Shown here in pieces: positions 22,501 through 34,535 of a stretch of 64,000 nucleotides of DNA. The first letter of the stretch is position 1, and each line of letters begins with the position of its first letter. The notes under the pieces are model-generated. The model worked only from the letters and a program-made list of their open reading frames with translations, ran no database searches and had not been told where the DNA came from. The stretch comes from Hymenolepis diminuta (taxonomy: Eukaryota > Platyhelminthes > Cestoda > Cyclophyllidea > Hymenolepididae), in assembly GCA_900708905.1 (NCBI GenBank), contig CAADRB010000012.1, forward strand, positions 2,509,280 through 2,573,279. Direction: 5' to 3'. The position numbers were made by a program, and so were the translations under genes.

Positions 22501-24312
22501 TTCACGCTTTCCCTTCTTTTCTTTCTTCCTAGATTCTTCCAGATGTATTCCCTCTGGAGAATGTTTTTTCGTTTCATCAGAATTTGAGGACTTAGATGCC
22601 CGCCTTACATGCTTTGGACCTTTACTCGAGTCTTCTGAAATGTTTGCAGGTTGACTTTCATGACCAAAAGTTGATTCTGAAGGTTTTGTGCTCTGTTCAC
22701 CTGATTCGGATATGTTTCTGTCCCTATCGCCTGGATGTTCAATTTCAGAGTCTGCTGTTTTAGACTCCTCTGACGCTTGACGACTTCCCTTGTTCTCTGT
22801 ATGTCTTGGCGATCTTGATTTACTTTCGGATGATTTATCAGAATTGACAGTTAAATTCCTTTCTATATCATCATCAATAGTTTCCATTGGATGATCTTTG
22901 GTTTCTATGAGCCAATCAAAAATATCTGCTCCAGAACCCTGCAGTTCTTGACTTGAGGTAGGTATATCACTATTGACATTTTGAGATTTCTTTTCACTCT
23001 TCTCGGATGCTTTTCTGGATCTGTTCTTCGACTTCTGATCAGGCTTATCCTTCTTTGATTCCTGAGGTGAATTTGAATTGCTAGAGAGAGTAAGCTCCGC
23101 AGTTTTGGAGACTATTGTATCCGTTGGTTGGTCATGAAAATCATTTTTCGTTTCTATTGGGCTGTCCTTAGTAGCCATTGGAAAATCAAATGTATCCATT
23201 CCTTTATCTTCAGGTTGTTCTGTATTTTTATCAGAGAGTTCCTTTCCAATCTTTTCAGATTGCTCCTGTTTCCTTTCCTTTTCAGTTTCATCTGATTTTT
23301 CTTTGGGAGATTTTTCAGTCTTCACGTTTGACGGTGAATCAGATTTAAACGCTGATGTTGGTTCTGCTGTTTCAGGAGTAATTTCATTGTCTTTAGACTT
23401 AGCAGATTTCTCATCAGAAGAGTCATCAATTGTCTGAATGGGATTCGATTTCGTTGTCATCAGAAAATCAAAGATGTCCGTACTTGAATCACCTTCTGTG
23501 TTATCTTGGGGTTTAGATTCCTCTTTCGGAGATTCCTTTGGGGAATTTCCAGACGCCTTATGACTTCTGTTTCTCTCCCTATTTTTCGACTTCTTTCCAG
23601 ACTTTTCTACCTTTAATTTTTCAGAAGGCTTTTCCGACGATGTTTGCTCGACTTTCTGAGGAGTTATGGGCTCCATCGCTTGTAAATCCACTGTCGAATC
23701 CACTAGTTCAGATTTTATTTCCTTTCCAGAGTTCTCGGGTGATAGACTCTCAACATTTGATTTTGAGGGAACTGGGGTTACTAAATCCTCCTTACGTGGA
23801 GACTCCGTGTATTTCCGCTTTCTTGATTGTTTTCCAGTACCTTCCTCCGGTAGATTAGCCTTTTTAGCATTGAAAGATTTCGTATTACCCTTATGAGACG
23901 GTTTTTGTGCCTTAGAGTCACTCGAATTCGAATCTTCCTTACTCATAGAATCAATGTGCTTTTGACGTTTAGAATCCGAACTTCCAGAGTTCTGGCGCTC
24001 TGGCTTCTGTTTAATGGGTTCCGTTTTAACAGATTCAGGATTTGTCAGTTTGGTTTGTGATTCGATTGGATGAGAATTAGAATCGGTTTCGAGAGGAGAA
24101 GGTGGGCGTTGTTCGGGTTTCAGACCCAGGACCTCACAATATTTTTCATAGGTAATAATTCCAGTGTGTTCGGGATCAAAAAGACTAGTCCAAGTAGTGA
24201 CAAAATTTTCCTTGTATTTCATCTTTTGCATATGATTGCGTAGATCCGTGCTAGTAATCACACCGGTATTATCCTTGTCAATCGCGTAGAAAATCTTTTG
24301 AAATGCAGCCAT
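8677..24312 (-). CDS. Predicted EF-hand/disordered/eL6 fusion transcript
   Basis: Joining 24312-20420, 13531-13291, 12193-11843 and 8952-8677 gives an uninterrupted 1586-residue frame. The first exon ends after two bases of a Lys codon (CCAA|GTAAGC). The second exon begins with the single G that completes it, so no shift or stop arises. The order is an EF-hand pair (about 5-65), a Ser/Lys/Glu/Pro-rich region predicted disordered (about 70-1297), and full-length eL6 (1298-1586). The Lys-rich eL6 tail continues the composition of the linker. If real, a ribosomal protein would carry a giant calcium-sensor-like extension. Alternative-promoter use, or read-through giving separate proteins, cannot be excluded without transcripts. 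Confidence 0.5.
10005..10267 (-). CDS. Possible small two-exon gene nested in eL6 intron
   Basis: Reads on the same strand as eL6, inside its last intron. Exon 10267-10175 (31 codons from ATG, basic start MLNVLRRKRSR) ends at a strong donor CAT|GTGAGT. After a 47-nt intron, exon 10127-10005 (40 codons plus stop) starts in phase 0 and contains FNMPPIYPRWKMLWSNHDYE before TGA. The second exon looks protein-like, being rich in Pro, Trp and Tyr, and is not low complexity. I do not recognise the 71-residue product. The basic start could suit a mitochondrial or ribosome-associated protein, but that is speculation. It could also be an alternative terminal exon of eL6 or a relic. The start context is weak (T at -3). 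Confidence 0.35.
14356..14587 (+). mobile_element. Candidate solo LTR
   Basis: A GC-richer island in AT-rich intron sequence. It begins TGTGGAG and can be closed at ACACA, giving the TG...CA termini of an LTR. It carries a TATA-like TTTGTATTTA near 14514 and AATAAA at 14564-14569, just before a short terminal segment, the usual U3-R-U5 order. No internal retroviral-type coding sequence or second LTR was seen nearby. The boundaries are inferred. Confidence 0.4.
16413..16784 (-). CDS. Unrecognised 123-codon ORF
   Basis: A single open frame with a mixed, protein-like composition (several Trp, Pro and Gly residues; motifs such as PPWYFDVEF and EITGGHTKGNP). It lies on the minus strand inside the long intron of the fusion locus. 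No family was recognised. It could be a gene fragment, a retrocopy relic or chance. The frame includes its own stop, so it does not fit as an in-frame internal exon of the fusion. Confidence 0.25.
   Translation of the reverse strand: MKLKIFHREKSFDPKWEGGRLEVENNVMHRRILNKFDFCIHLSQVEFRSPPWYFDVEFTQFGPLFLGGSTFIAFKAFRPIDHTRYIFLLIVKVQAYDNSWLEFNIAEITGGHTKGNPTDFKSH
18560..18730 (+). repeat. Dispersed repeat, copy 1 of 3
   Basis: Aligns by eye with 29395-29560 and 34370-34535. Ordered common blocks are CGAACATC, ATTGAACTTGGGAACATTT and a TTGATGAGAG-like segment about 40 bases further on, followed by a T/C-rich run. There is no coding capacity. Confidence 0.35.
20420..24312 (-). CDS. TAL-like EF-hand protein with giant S/K-rich region
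   Basis: A single 3893-nt exon. The start is the ATG at 24312, in a good context (A at -3, G at +4); the open frame extends 10 codons upstream but that start looks poorer. Residues 5-65 form an EF-hand pair. Loop 1 (DKDNTGVITSTD, residues 12-23) looks able to bind a cation. Loop 2 (DPEHTGIITYEK, 46-57) ends in Lys instead of Glu and is probably silent. The spacing, the Trp at 41 before the second loop and the YCEVLGLK end resemble the EF-hand half of flatworm TAL tegument proteins. The dynein-light-chain domain that often follows in that family is absent. Residues 70-1297 are Ser/Lys/Glu/Pro-rich, with many KKSxESS-like units and basic clusters that could act in nuclear import. If the donor at 20419 is not used, TAA at 20418-20416 ends the protein at 1298 residues. 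Confidence 0.85.
22858..23478 (-). repeat. Three spaced IFDF/IFDW motif units in the linker
   Basis: Within the disordered region, three related segments of about 22 residues occur at about residues 279-300 (23478-23413), 373-394 (23196-23131) and 463-485 (22926-22858). Each reads roughly (D)xFDFxMxTKxxPIxTxDD. They are the only hydrophobic islands in a strongly hydrophilic stretch and are spaced about 92 residues apart. The sequence before units 1 and 3 is also alike (an NRSxKAS segment). They are probably docking motifs kept after internal duplication. Confidence 0.65.
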
Positions 24313-24429
24313 TATGAAGATGAAAAAGCAATGAGATAACAAAGCACAAGCTGCAAAGCAGCAAGGATGGAATTAAGTGCCAGTGTAAAACGTGGTCTAT
24401 TCAGGGCGTTATATCGAGCGTGGCTTGCT

Positions 24430-24545
24430 TGGAGTTTTGTGATTGGCTAGCCACTGAGGCGCATGGTTTAAATGTATCGTGTATGCGAGGCGACACGTAG
24501 AGAATTGGGGGTTGATTGGATGATTCGTTTATTGGCTGGCTGCCT
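24430..24545 (-). promoter_or_regulatory. CCAAT-box cluster upstream of EF-hand gene
   Basis: Three CCAAT boxes on the coding (minus) strand, at 24442-24446, 24515-24519 and 24531-24535, lie about 130-220 bases upstream of the ATG at 24312, where NF-Y-bound promoters usually have them. No TATA box at a fixed distance was evident. Confidence 0.4.
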
Positions 24546-27500
24546 ACTTTGCCGGGTTGTCTGGCTATATTCTGGCGCTGATTTAGAGTTGTTACCACGT
24601 GTAAATTGTGTAAAATCAACTCTTGAATTATACTTTTATGACGCAGCTGAATGAAGTATATTAAGTCAAATAGTGTGAAGGAGAGATCATTTTTTGCTGT
24701 TTTAATTAATGGTTACATTCCAAACTTAAGTCATTTTATGCTGAGATCGGGAAAGTTAATATATCATTACTATTTGAGTGATATGATCATTGAAAAATGG
24801 ATTTTACAGACGATTACTTTCAATTTTGCCATTTAAGATAATATAGCAAGAATAACGGATAGATGAAATGTGATATTTAATATGTTAATGAATTTAGTAT
24901 TATGAAAATTTTCTTTTTAATATTTAATGAGAAAAAAGCTAGGTTAGAATCGCATTTTTTCGTAATTTTCATGTAACATTATTATTGCACGTACGATCGA
25001 GCAATTTTAATCCGCAAATAGTGTTATAAATGGCGCTTATTTGTTTGTCTTTATGTAAATATACTTTTAAGATTGTTTACCTTTATCGAGCTCCAAATAT
25101 ATTTTTCTGTTTATAATAGCAGTTACTGAGCTTGTAAATCTTTAAAATAGCAGGAAAATACGCACCCACTAACTAAAAATGTAAAGATTCCTGGGAAATA
25201 ATAAAAAAGACTCTCCATATTGACGAATATTTTTATCCTTTAAAAATGAAATAACTGCATCGCATTTCTATGGATGAATTTTTAAAAATGAAAGTAATCC
25301 ACAAACATACCCTATTTGTAGGAATTTTCCCCGTGTATCCTTGCCGTTAAATCAGTCAGATTTTCCACCCCACTTCTTCTCATATGCGAACAAAGTAGAG
25401 CATCATTAATAATAACGATCCAATTTTGGACTGAGTTCTACCTTTATATGGCTATGAGGGATATGATGATTTCTTTCTAGCTTTTGATCAGTTTAAGCCG
25501 CCCTTCACTGTATTAGTAAAACAAATTCCAATTTTACCCCGGCCAAATATTTGTAAATTAATACACATTGGTTGTATCCAATGAACTGGATCTTTGTGCA
25601 TAGCTCACAGAATTAACCTCTACATCGTTGACATGGAAGGAAGAAAATGTCTTCCTATGTGCTGTGTCGGATGGCAATTATTTGAATAGAGCCGAGATTT
25701 TTTCGCTTACGTCCATGTTGATAAATTTAAAATGATCTTCCGAATTTCGCTGATATCAATTCATAAAAGAACTAGTCCTACTGTTGATACCTTAAGAAAT
25801 TCTGATCGATTGAATTCCAAATTTAATTAATTTTTTAGGATTGACTTCCAGAACCGCACTTGATTTCAAGACACTTAAAGTTCTTATGATAATAACAACT
25901 TTAAGTGAAAAGTTCACATAAAAATTTACCGAAAATTGAATGGCACTTGTTGGTTGTAATTTTGATGTATTACTTTTCTTATCACTCATATGATGCATCC
26001 AAATTTTAAGTTGGTGCACCATTCACGAATTAAAAGGAACCCTGTGGCTTTGATAAATGAGTTTTACATGAATATGTATTGTTGACAAGTAAAGGAATTT
26101 TTAAAATTTAATTTCGTTGTCGCATATGTATATAAATATACAATATATACTACTAGGTGTCCAAAGAATTGTGTCTTTAGAAAAATGGAAAGCAAGTAAA
26201 GTAAAAAATAAGTAGAAGTCCAAGATCAAAAGAGGAGGCTGGCGTTTTGTTGGTTGGAGAATCCGAGAAGTTTATATAACGTTGCCAAAGTTAAATATTT
26301 CCACTTGAAGATTTCCTATTGAAGAAAAATTACCAATCAGGACGCGTAAGCGTATTACTGGTGATCTCTAAACTAACATTACTTTCAGCTCCGAATGATT
26401 ATATAAGCTTTCCAAACTCATCAGTATAAGGATAGAATGAAAGTAATCTGGAACCATTCCAACGAAAAAATGCGTTTTTCTTCCCCTCTAGTTGATCAGG
26501 ATCAGTCAATGTGGATGGTTATCCTCATTACTAGATGTACTCCGATGAGCAACGATTTCATGACTTCTGATCACCAAACTTGTATTTCTTCAGTCTTCAT
26601 AGTAGAATCAAAGTTTTCCCACAACGTTTGTGTCCAATAAAATTTCCGGATCAATAAATTCTTCCTTGTTTATTTCCCTAAAACTTTGAAAATAACCTGT
26701 AGTAACAAGTTGACACTAAGTTTCGGATATCGAAGGTTTATAAATATGTCATGTGGTTACAAATATTTCTTTTTGGTGGATACATCGACGCATTAACAAA
26801 TATAGCCAAAGAAGGTGTTTCCTAGCTTCATAATATTGAAATATTAGTAATATTGTGAAATATTTATATGCAAATTACTTTAATTCCCGCCATTTAAAAG
26901 TTCATTTTTCTTATATAAGCCTCGATTAAGTTTGAAAAGTTTCATAATTAACGGTATTTCTCCGTTTTGCAACCATCTGGTTTGTTCATTCTGAAAAACA
27001 TAGCGAAAAATTTTTAACTAAATTTAATGTCACATAGCAAGATTTTATTCATCTTGATAAATCGTTTGATAGTGAATTATAAAACGGCAAACTATTACAC
27101 CAAGTCTATCAAATTGGAGAAAATTAGACATTGAAATAAGCATTTACCAGAGCAAGGCAGACTCCAAGCGCTCTCGTACTTGAGAGCTTTAGAATCCCTC
27201 TTCAATTGTGCTACAGCACACCTTCTTCTTGGTAAGATTAAGCCATGGTAACAAATGTTTTACGTTTTTCTGGAATCGAGAACGAACAAATCCAAAAGCT
27301 AGGTACAGTATGCATGATCAAGCACATTTTGACAGGACTGAATTCCTCCAACATTTCCACGTCCATAAACATATCTCTATCTGACTCCTCCGAGGAGCAA
27401 AATTGATTTATATTCATCCTTTAATAGATAACTGTTGCTACTCTTTATCCATAAAAGAACATTAAATAAGTTAATTTTAGTTCTAATGCTATCGTTAAAT

Positions 27501-29394
27501 TTTTATGATAAAGGTGTAATCTGGAAACAGAATTCATGACTTATCTTCCCTTTTTAGTAATTCCTAATGCCACCCAAGTTAAGAGATTTTCAAAGCTCCT
27601 TCTGAAGTTTCTTTTATTGTTGCAAATATGATTTTCAACCTCGATATTAATTATCAATCATTGCACTTGATCATTTCAAACACTAAAGGCGCTTATTGAC
27701 AACCCTTGAACCTGTTATTTGGCAGTGCTAGTAAACATTTTGTAATATTGATTAAGTAGTTTAAATTTAAATATTATATAAAATATAATATCGACGTATT
27801 TAATTGCATTAAAAGTCTCCTTAAATTGCTTCATTTTTATCATCATGACCGAATGACCTTTTATAATCAAGCTCCCGAGGTCAATGATCTGCAAAATAGA
27901 GGTTAGTTGCGGTTAAGTGGACTTCCAATTCATCAAGCATCAGGCTGATGATTGGGAGTGAAATAAAAAAACCGAGGAAGATAAATACAGACTTTCAAGA
28001 AAATGGCAAAAGTGAACTCTGATGAACTCCCGGCAGGAAAATAAGTACAAGCTATGTTTCATATCGTAAGAAATTTAGTATAATTGTTCATAATACAAAT
28101 ATAAAGAATATATTAATTTACTCCGGTCATTTCACATTTGAAACTAAATTAATTTCGCCTCCGATTCACTAATTCAATGTCAACCTGTTAGTGTATATTA
28201 CAAAGCGTAATTGAAGGTATCTTGAATAGGATTACCTCTCTATCCCTTTAGGTAGACTAGAGGATTGATATCTCTAGAATAAACACATAAACGGTTGGTC
28301 TCAAGGCTATTACTGCGCACTTTTCCTTTAAATCTTGAGTCATTATGGGGAAGTATTGTGCAGGACTTACTTTGCCTATATTAAAGGAAACCTGGAGTTC
28401 ACGGATTGAGTAATTTTCTTTAAGATGCTCCACTTGTTCCGTTCGAATCATTTCGACAATCATTCAAATTTTCATCTTCGTTCTAATAGATTTTGAAATA
28501 GGAGGTCTGTGGAGGCCGATAGGCATGAAATTACAGCAGCTTGAATAGATAAAGTAATTTGTCTTTCTTTGACTTTCTCGTTACCGTTGATGTCTTTATA
28601 ACTTATTGCATTTTCAACTATCATCTAATCACTGATTACAAACATTTCACCTTTAAGACGACTCCCTTTCACACCGTTGCACGCCATTATACTTGTTCAA
28701 TATGCTACAATATGTCACTAGTATTATTTGGGGTAATTTTATTATTATAATATGAAAGTTTGTTGTTTGCGTATAGCAAACAAAGTTTTCGAAATATCAG
28801 TGAGGAATAAGGTCTTGGTGGAGTTAATTTTGCAGCTAGTGAAATCAATAATATAATACGGACCAATCACTGATAGGTACTGATTTTTCAATACGTCAAA
28901 GTTGTGGCCGATTTATCGAACAACACATCAGTCCACTGACATCGACTGATTCTAATATGCTGGATCATACAAAGTACGATGACTAGAAAGTGATATCTAC
29001 TATTTTTTTGAAAGGCAACGAATTTTTTTGTCTTCCTAACATGACAGTTTTACCTATCTTGTAAGTAATGGACAGTCTGATAAATCTAGAATTCTAATGA
29101 AGCGAATCTCTATTGATGTGGTGACATCTATTCTCTACTTCTATTCCTCCTCCGTCCAATATGCGGTCTGTTCCACTACTTCTCACATTTAGATGCTTCC
29201 TCACAATTAAGAATTCCATTTCTGTTTCGCATTATTTATTATTCCCATTCACCTTAATCTACTTCTGATGAGTTCTGCAACGTTTGAAATCTTTGCTATT
29301 CCTCTCTGTCGACTTTTGATTGAGAGGAGGTACTAGTGATTCAAAGTAGCAAGACTAAACCTTTAATCAAATAAATTGGTTCTGAAATTCCGAA

Positions 29395-29560
29395 CATCTT
29401 GAACAGAAACTCATCCAAGATTGAACTCTGGAACATTTGGATATAACAGATTGAAATATACCCCTTATGAGAAAAAGGGCAACCTAAAGTGTCCAGAATT
29501 CAATTAAAGTAATGCTCCTAATGTCTGACTTTATTATCTACTTCTATTTAAACCTTCTCC
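29395..29560 (+). repeat. Dispersed repeat, copy 2 of 3
   Basis: Best matched to 34370-34535. Shared blocks are ATTGARCWCTRGAACATTTGRATA, CYTTATGAGAAAW, and GTCTGACTT/ATCTGACTT followed by a pyrimidine-rich tail. Weaker similarity extends about 120 bases upstream in both copies. Confidence 0.45.
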
Positions 29561-30729
29561 CTTCAATTTCCTGCTGAACTGCTTTGCTATTTCACGTATT
29601 TAGGCGGTATCATGTGTTTAAAACTTGCATGAGTTCTTTTATTACTGAGAGCAATAATAATAATATTTTAGATATAATACATTTGAGAAAATCCGATTAT
29701 ACCTTTACAAGAATTTAAACTTATTTGGATGGGTTTGTTTGACTAAAAGCTACATGCACCTGTGTTGCAACGCTGAGTGGGTGCATTTCATCAATTTTTA
29801 TGGCTAAGATCCCAAATATTAACCTGTCAGTCATTTGTTGCACATTTCGGTTTTACCTGATGAGAGTTTACGTCACCTCCACATTAGAAAACCTCCACCT
29901 CATCCGTGTATGGTTGGTTAGTTCGTTAAATGCACCACACACGTAAACACTCAAGTGCCAATGATTTATGGTTCGTGAATGTAGTTACCTCAAACGTAAT
30001 GCTTGGATGAACGTTGGCATAAATGAAATCAAACAGACCATCCACAGTGTGTACCAGAACAATTTCACTTAAAATGTTTTCAATATTAGCAGTAGTTAAT
30101 TAATAATCAAGTTAATGTTATTAACAGTTAAAGTATAATATTTATCAACTTATTTCGAAGTTGTTCGTGGGGTAATTTTTTAAAGCGGAGCATTTGAAGT
30201 GACGGTATATTTCAATTTTATCGGCGGCCTTTTATAAACAACAGATTAGTTCTTTTCATTTTTCCTGTTGTATGATAAGCGCTCTCTGCTAACAACTGGG
30301 ATATGCACAAGGTTAAGCTGTTAACCGTAAAGCCTGCGACCCGCTTAATTGCCGGCTTCAATACATAAAACGCTAAAAGTCGGATAGGACTTTGAATTCT
30401 ACGTCTCCTAAATTTAAGACGGTACAAAGCTTTTCAATTTAAGAGACCGCCCTCAATTTAATAAGTGATATCTCAAATATACTAATGAGGAGCATACTAT
30501 ATGACATAACTATTACCACACTATTTGTGAAATTAGCTCATTTAGTCTGTGTGACTTTTAATATTCACATCTACCAAGTCAAAAGTTACGGATTTGATTC
30601 TAATTAGCGTACATTAATTAAGTTTAAGTTTAAGAAAGACGTAGAATAATGGGAGCTTTTCATCAGGTACTAGTTCTTTTTCAATGTAAATGTTGAAAAC
30701 CGATTTTTATCGGCAGGCTTGTTTGATGT

Positions 30730-31265
30730 GAGGGATGAATCCCTTCTTCTCCGAAATGTTTATCTTACGTCATCTCTAATCATCACCAAATTTGATTATC
30801 TTGTCCTTATAGTAATGTCTGTAAACTTAACCTTTCCTGCGACCCAAGCACTCCATAGACAAACATCGTGTGTCCTCAACTGGCCTATTTCTCATCAATC
30901 GGAAAAGGTAAGCATACCTTGGACGATAGTAGCAGACACCGCTTAGTCGGCTTTGTTATTAACCAGTCCTGTCTGCACTGGCCCTTCCTTTCCCTACAAT
31001 CGTCCCGACCAATTAAAGCACAAATACGATTATATCCTTATTCGTGTCGATTATAAATAGCCTTCCATTAGACACACACACACACAGAGGACCCTACCTC
31101 GTCAAACGCATCTCCCGTTGCTCAATCCTTCTCCTCCAATTCCCTATTTTCCCTTGAGACTCTGTACCGAGCTTTGTTCAATACAACCTGGTCAGCGCAA
31201 TCCTTGGTGTTCTTTTTCTTTCATTTACTGTTAGTCATCCACCGCTACAAACTGGTGACCCTGTA
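30730..31265 (+). repeat. LTR-like interspersed repeat, copy B
   Basis: Diverged second copy of the element at 1034-1505, in the same orientation and block order. It ends with CTTGGTGTT and a T/C-rich run, then CTGGTGACCCTG, which could be a primer-binding-type sequence after an LTR. No gag/pol remnant follows, so it may be a solo LTR or a small non-autonomous (TRIM-like) element. Confidence 0.45.
31072..31086. repeat. (AC)n microsatellite
   Basis: Seven and a half AC units, lying inside LTR-like copy B. Confidence 0.9.
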
Positions 31266-34200
31266 AAGGACCGCTACAGATGTATTGATAGTCCTCATCC
31301 AGCCTCTAAAAATTTATGTGTATACTCATAAGTGTTCCTTTCAAAAATTCTCTCTTCTCCTTCACACACTAATTACTCATGCATGCTTCACATCTTCCAC
31401 TCCGATAAACGTGACTCCAACTCCTCGTGTGATTATTGTTCTTTTTTTCTGACCAACCTTATTCAGACGTGTATCACATAGCCTACATTAGTCATTACCA
31501 TTAAGTCGTCTAGGGCATAACATCTTGGGATTTAAAAATCTCTGTACCGTTTTTTTTTTTAATTTATAAGACTAGGACAATGGAGGTCAGAACCTCCAAG
31601 TTAATAAACCTCCAATTAGTAGTCCTAAGTGCGATGTAAATACTTACACTAAGCCCTTAATGACACACCCTTGAGAAATCGCATAAATACCCATAATTCA
31701 CAATAATGAATAAATTTATAGTTGAATTCCCTAATGAAATTATCTAATCTTAGCGCAGATTACACTATATTCTCCACCAAAGAGTTATTTGGAGTTTACT
31801 TTTTAATATAAATGGTACTTTCGTATTCGGTCAAATCTGGATGAAATATCATGGGAAAATTACAAATGGAACTTTGTTGAAAAATTTCAAGATGTTCATT
31901 TGATTCCCTTTCCCTTTCAATAATATATATTTCACTTTTAAACTAAAATATTAGTTTGATATTAGCGAGAGATTTAAATTTTGACAGCGTAGTATGGAGA
32001 GAAGCAGCGACTGATTAAGATGAATGGCATAGATAAATATGACAAAGGAGACAAATCCCTACTCCAATAAAGACTATATTTTCTTTTTTGTCTTTGTAGA
32101 ACTGAATATTATTTCCTATTGCCAGTATCTCAATTTTCATTCTATCAACCCGTTATTAATTGGAAAAAGATGACAGAATACGTGGAATCTAAAAAGGCCT
32201 TTTCTCCACCTTAGTAAAAATTTGGTCTTTTTATATTCAAAGTGGAAATTGAAGTTATTGGCGACCTTGTTAGCTAATAATCTAGCCGTGAAGTGACTTT
32301 ATTAACAGGCATAGACACGGGAGAATACTAAACGTGAAATTTAGTGCTCCAAGGGCCGAATTCCGTTCATGACAATTGTATGAGCTTTCTCAGTTCTGTC
32401 TCCTTTCTGATACTGATACTTTACGGTATTTGTTTTTGGGGCTTTCAGTTCCTCAGTGTCTGGTCAAATAATAAACTTTCTTTGAAATACGATAACTCAG
32501 GTATGACTGACTTTTATCTCGTTTGTCAGTCAGTTGGGGTACTATTGACAATATTCTAAGATGTGATCGAGTCAAGACATGTTCTCAGTGGGGTTTACTG
32601 GGTCTTTTGTATGAGGTTCTAAATACTTTAATAGTTTCTTTTAAACAGTCTGTGGTGAATAGATACATCCGCGAAGACCGGGTGTCAGTATTACAATAGT
32701 TGCCTATGTCGGTACTTAAACCTTATTTAGCAGCCAGGCCGCCCACTCCACTGTTTTAAGGACTTTAGGGAAATCGGAGAAGGGACACTTTTTAACAAAA
32801 CTTTAACAGTCAGCATAATGAAAAACCGACAAATAATAATCTCACAGACGTCTGAGTCATGCTTACTGGCGAAGATGGTTGGAATAGTAGTGCGTATGAG
32901 AAAACGGGTAATCGTAAGTGTTCATGGTGGGGGGCAAGTATAAAAAACGTCAAGGGGGAGACAGATATAGACGCAGACGGATAGAATTCAATTCGAAAGC
33001 ACAACATATTTCATAAGAAGGGACTTACTATTTCTTAACCAAAGATTTATTTTCTAAAGCTTTGCGATATTTTGTTTATCTCTAAATTTATAAATTTTCC
33101 TTTAAAAGTTATAAAGGAAATTACTCCTTATAACAGATTTTGTTTAAAAATTCGCTAACTGTAAAAATCGAGCATAAGCTGAGCAATCACTGATAATGAA
33201 ATATGATAAAATACCTTCCTTAGAGGTTTAGTAAATCAAGTTAAAGTCGTTTATGTGAGTGTCCACACATAAAATAAACTCACACCGCAACCAGTGCTGA
33301 TTCCAGCAGTCGAAGAAAATCGAGACGGATAATATGTTTTAGTATCTTCCTCATTGTTCATTTTCATTTTTTGAAAATAAAAATAAAAATTCAACAATTA
33401 AAATTAACAATGAAGTTAAACACGCTACTAGAATTGACATTTTTATATATAGATGCTATTGGTACGACTACTAACGTGTTTAGTCTTGTGAAATTGTGAT
33501 AAGCTGCACACCTAACCCTAGAGAAAGGAATCAAGGAAATCAGGATTAAATCAATGTTATCGTGTATTATTCTCACTGTTTTATTCCTCTCCGTTTGAAA
33601 TCCTCAAATTATTGACCAAAAATGTGAATTTCTTAGAGTAAAGTAATTCGTACCTTCACTAGACGTTATAGTCAGTATTGCAGGGTTTTGAGCTATTTAA
33701 AAGAAGCGATTTCTCAAGTTGGCGTGCTGACCACTCTGGTAAGCACACTGTAAGTAAGCTTCAAACTTTGCGAACGTGTTTTCACTCACGTATTTAGATG
33801 TTATGATACAGTGAACTTTATGTAATATGAAATACTGGAGAATCAAATACATCCAGAATTACAGAAATTAAATTTGTCAACACCTTGAAGTCAATATATA
33901 ATTTTTATTCGCTTCCTTTTCCCTACACCCTTTAAAGGATTTTACGGTTTCCCATATTCGGCTACTTTCCCGCGATTAAAACTTGTAAAAGTTAATTTCC
34001 TTGCCATAGATAATGATAAAAGTGAAGTTTAAAACGTTACTCTCATACCTATATTCTCACATACATTATAGCATTAATGTAGCATTCTCATGTTCATCAT
34101 TTTTGCATCTTATTGATTCAAAAGTTTCTGAGAGGTCTAGGAAACCTTCTGCTGTGTTCAATTGGTAAAGTGACCAGATAATGTAAATAATGTATTCATT

Positions 34201-34369
34201 TCAATACCAATGAATACTTTTGAGAATAAAATGTTTTTCAAGTGGGCTCTGGTGAACTGCGTTCTGTTTAAATTGCCTTGTTAGCTCTATTTACCTGCGT
34301 GTGGCCGTAAGAAGGTAAAGAGAAGTCATAATGGTAGAACAATTTTCTTAAACACAAAATAAATTTAAC

Positions 34370-34535
34370 TAATCCAGAAACCAAGGTATCAAATCATGGG
34401 GATTGAGCACTAGAACATTTGAATATTGCAACGTGGATCATACTTTATGAGAAATTTAAGCAACTCAGTATCTCCATATTTTAAAGAAAGTTGGATTTTT
34501 AACAATCTGACTTGAATAATTACCTCTTTTTCACG
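34370..34535 (+). repeat. Dispersed repeat, copy 3 of 3
   Basis: See the copy at 29395-29560, to which it is closest. It lies 1.1 kb upstream of the EGF/TSP1 membrane-protein gene. Confidence 0.45.

Noticed and set aside
20474..23896. Many plus-strand and alternative-frame ORFs (20474-20689, 21156-21667, 21693-22180, 22346-22654, 23538-23896)
   Set aside because: They are antisense or frame shadows of the Ser/Lys-rich minus-strand exon. Their Phe/Ser/Leu-rich translations reflect its AAG/GAA/TCN codons.
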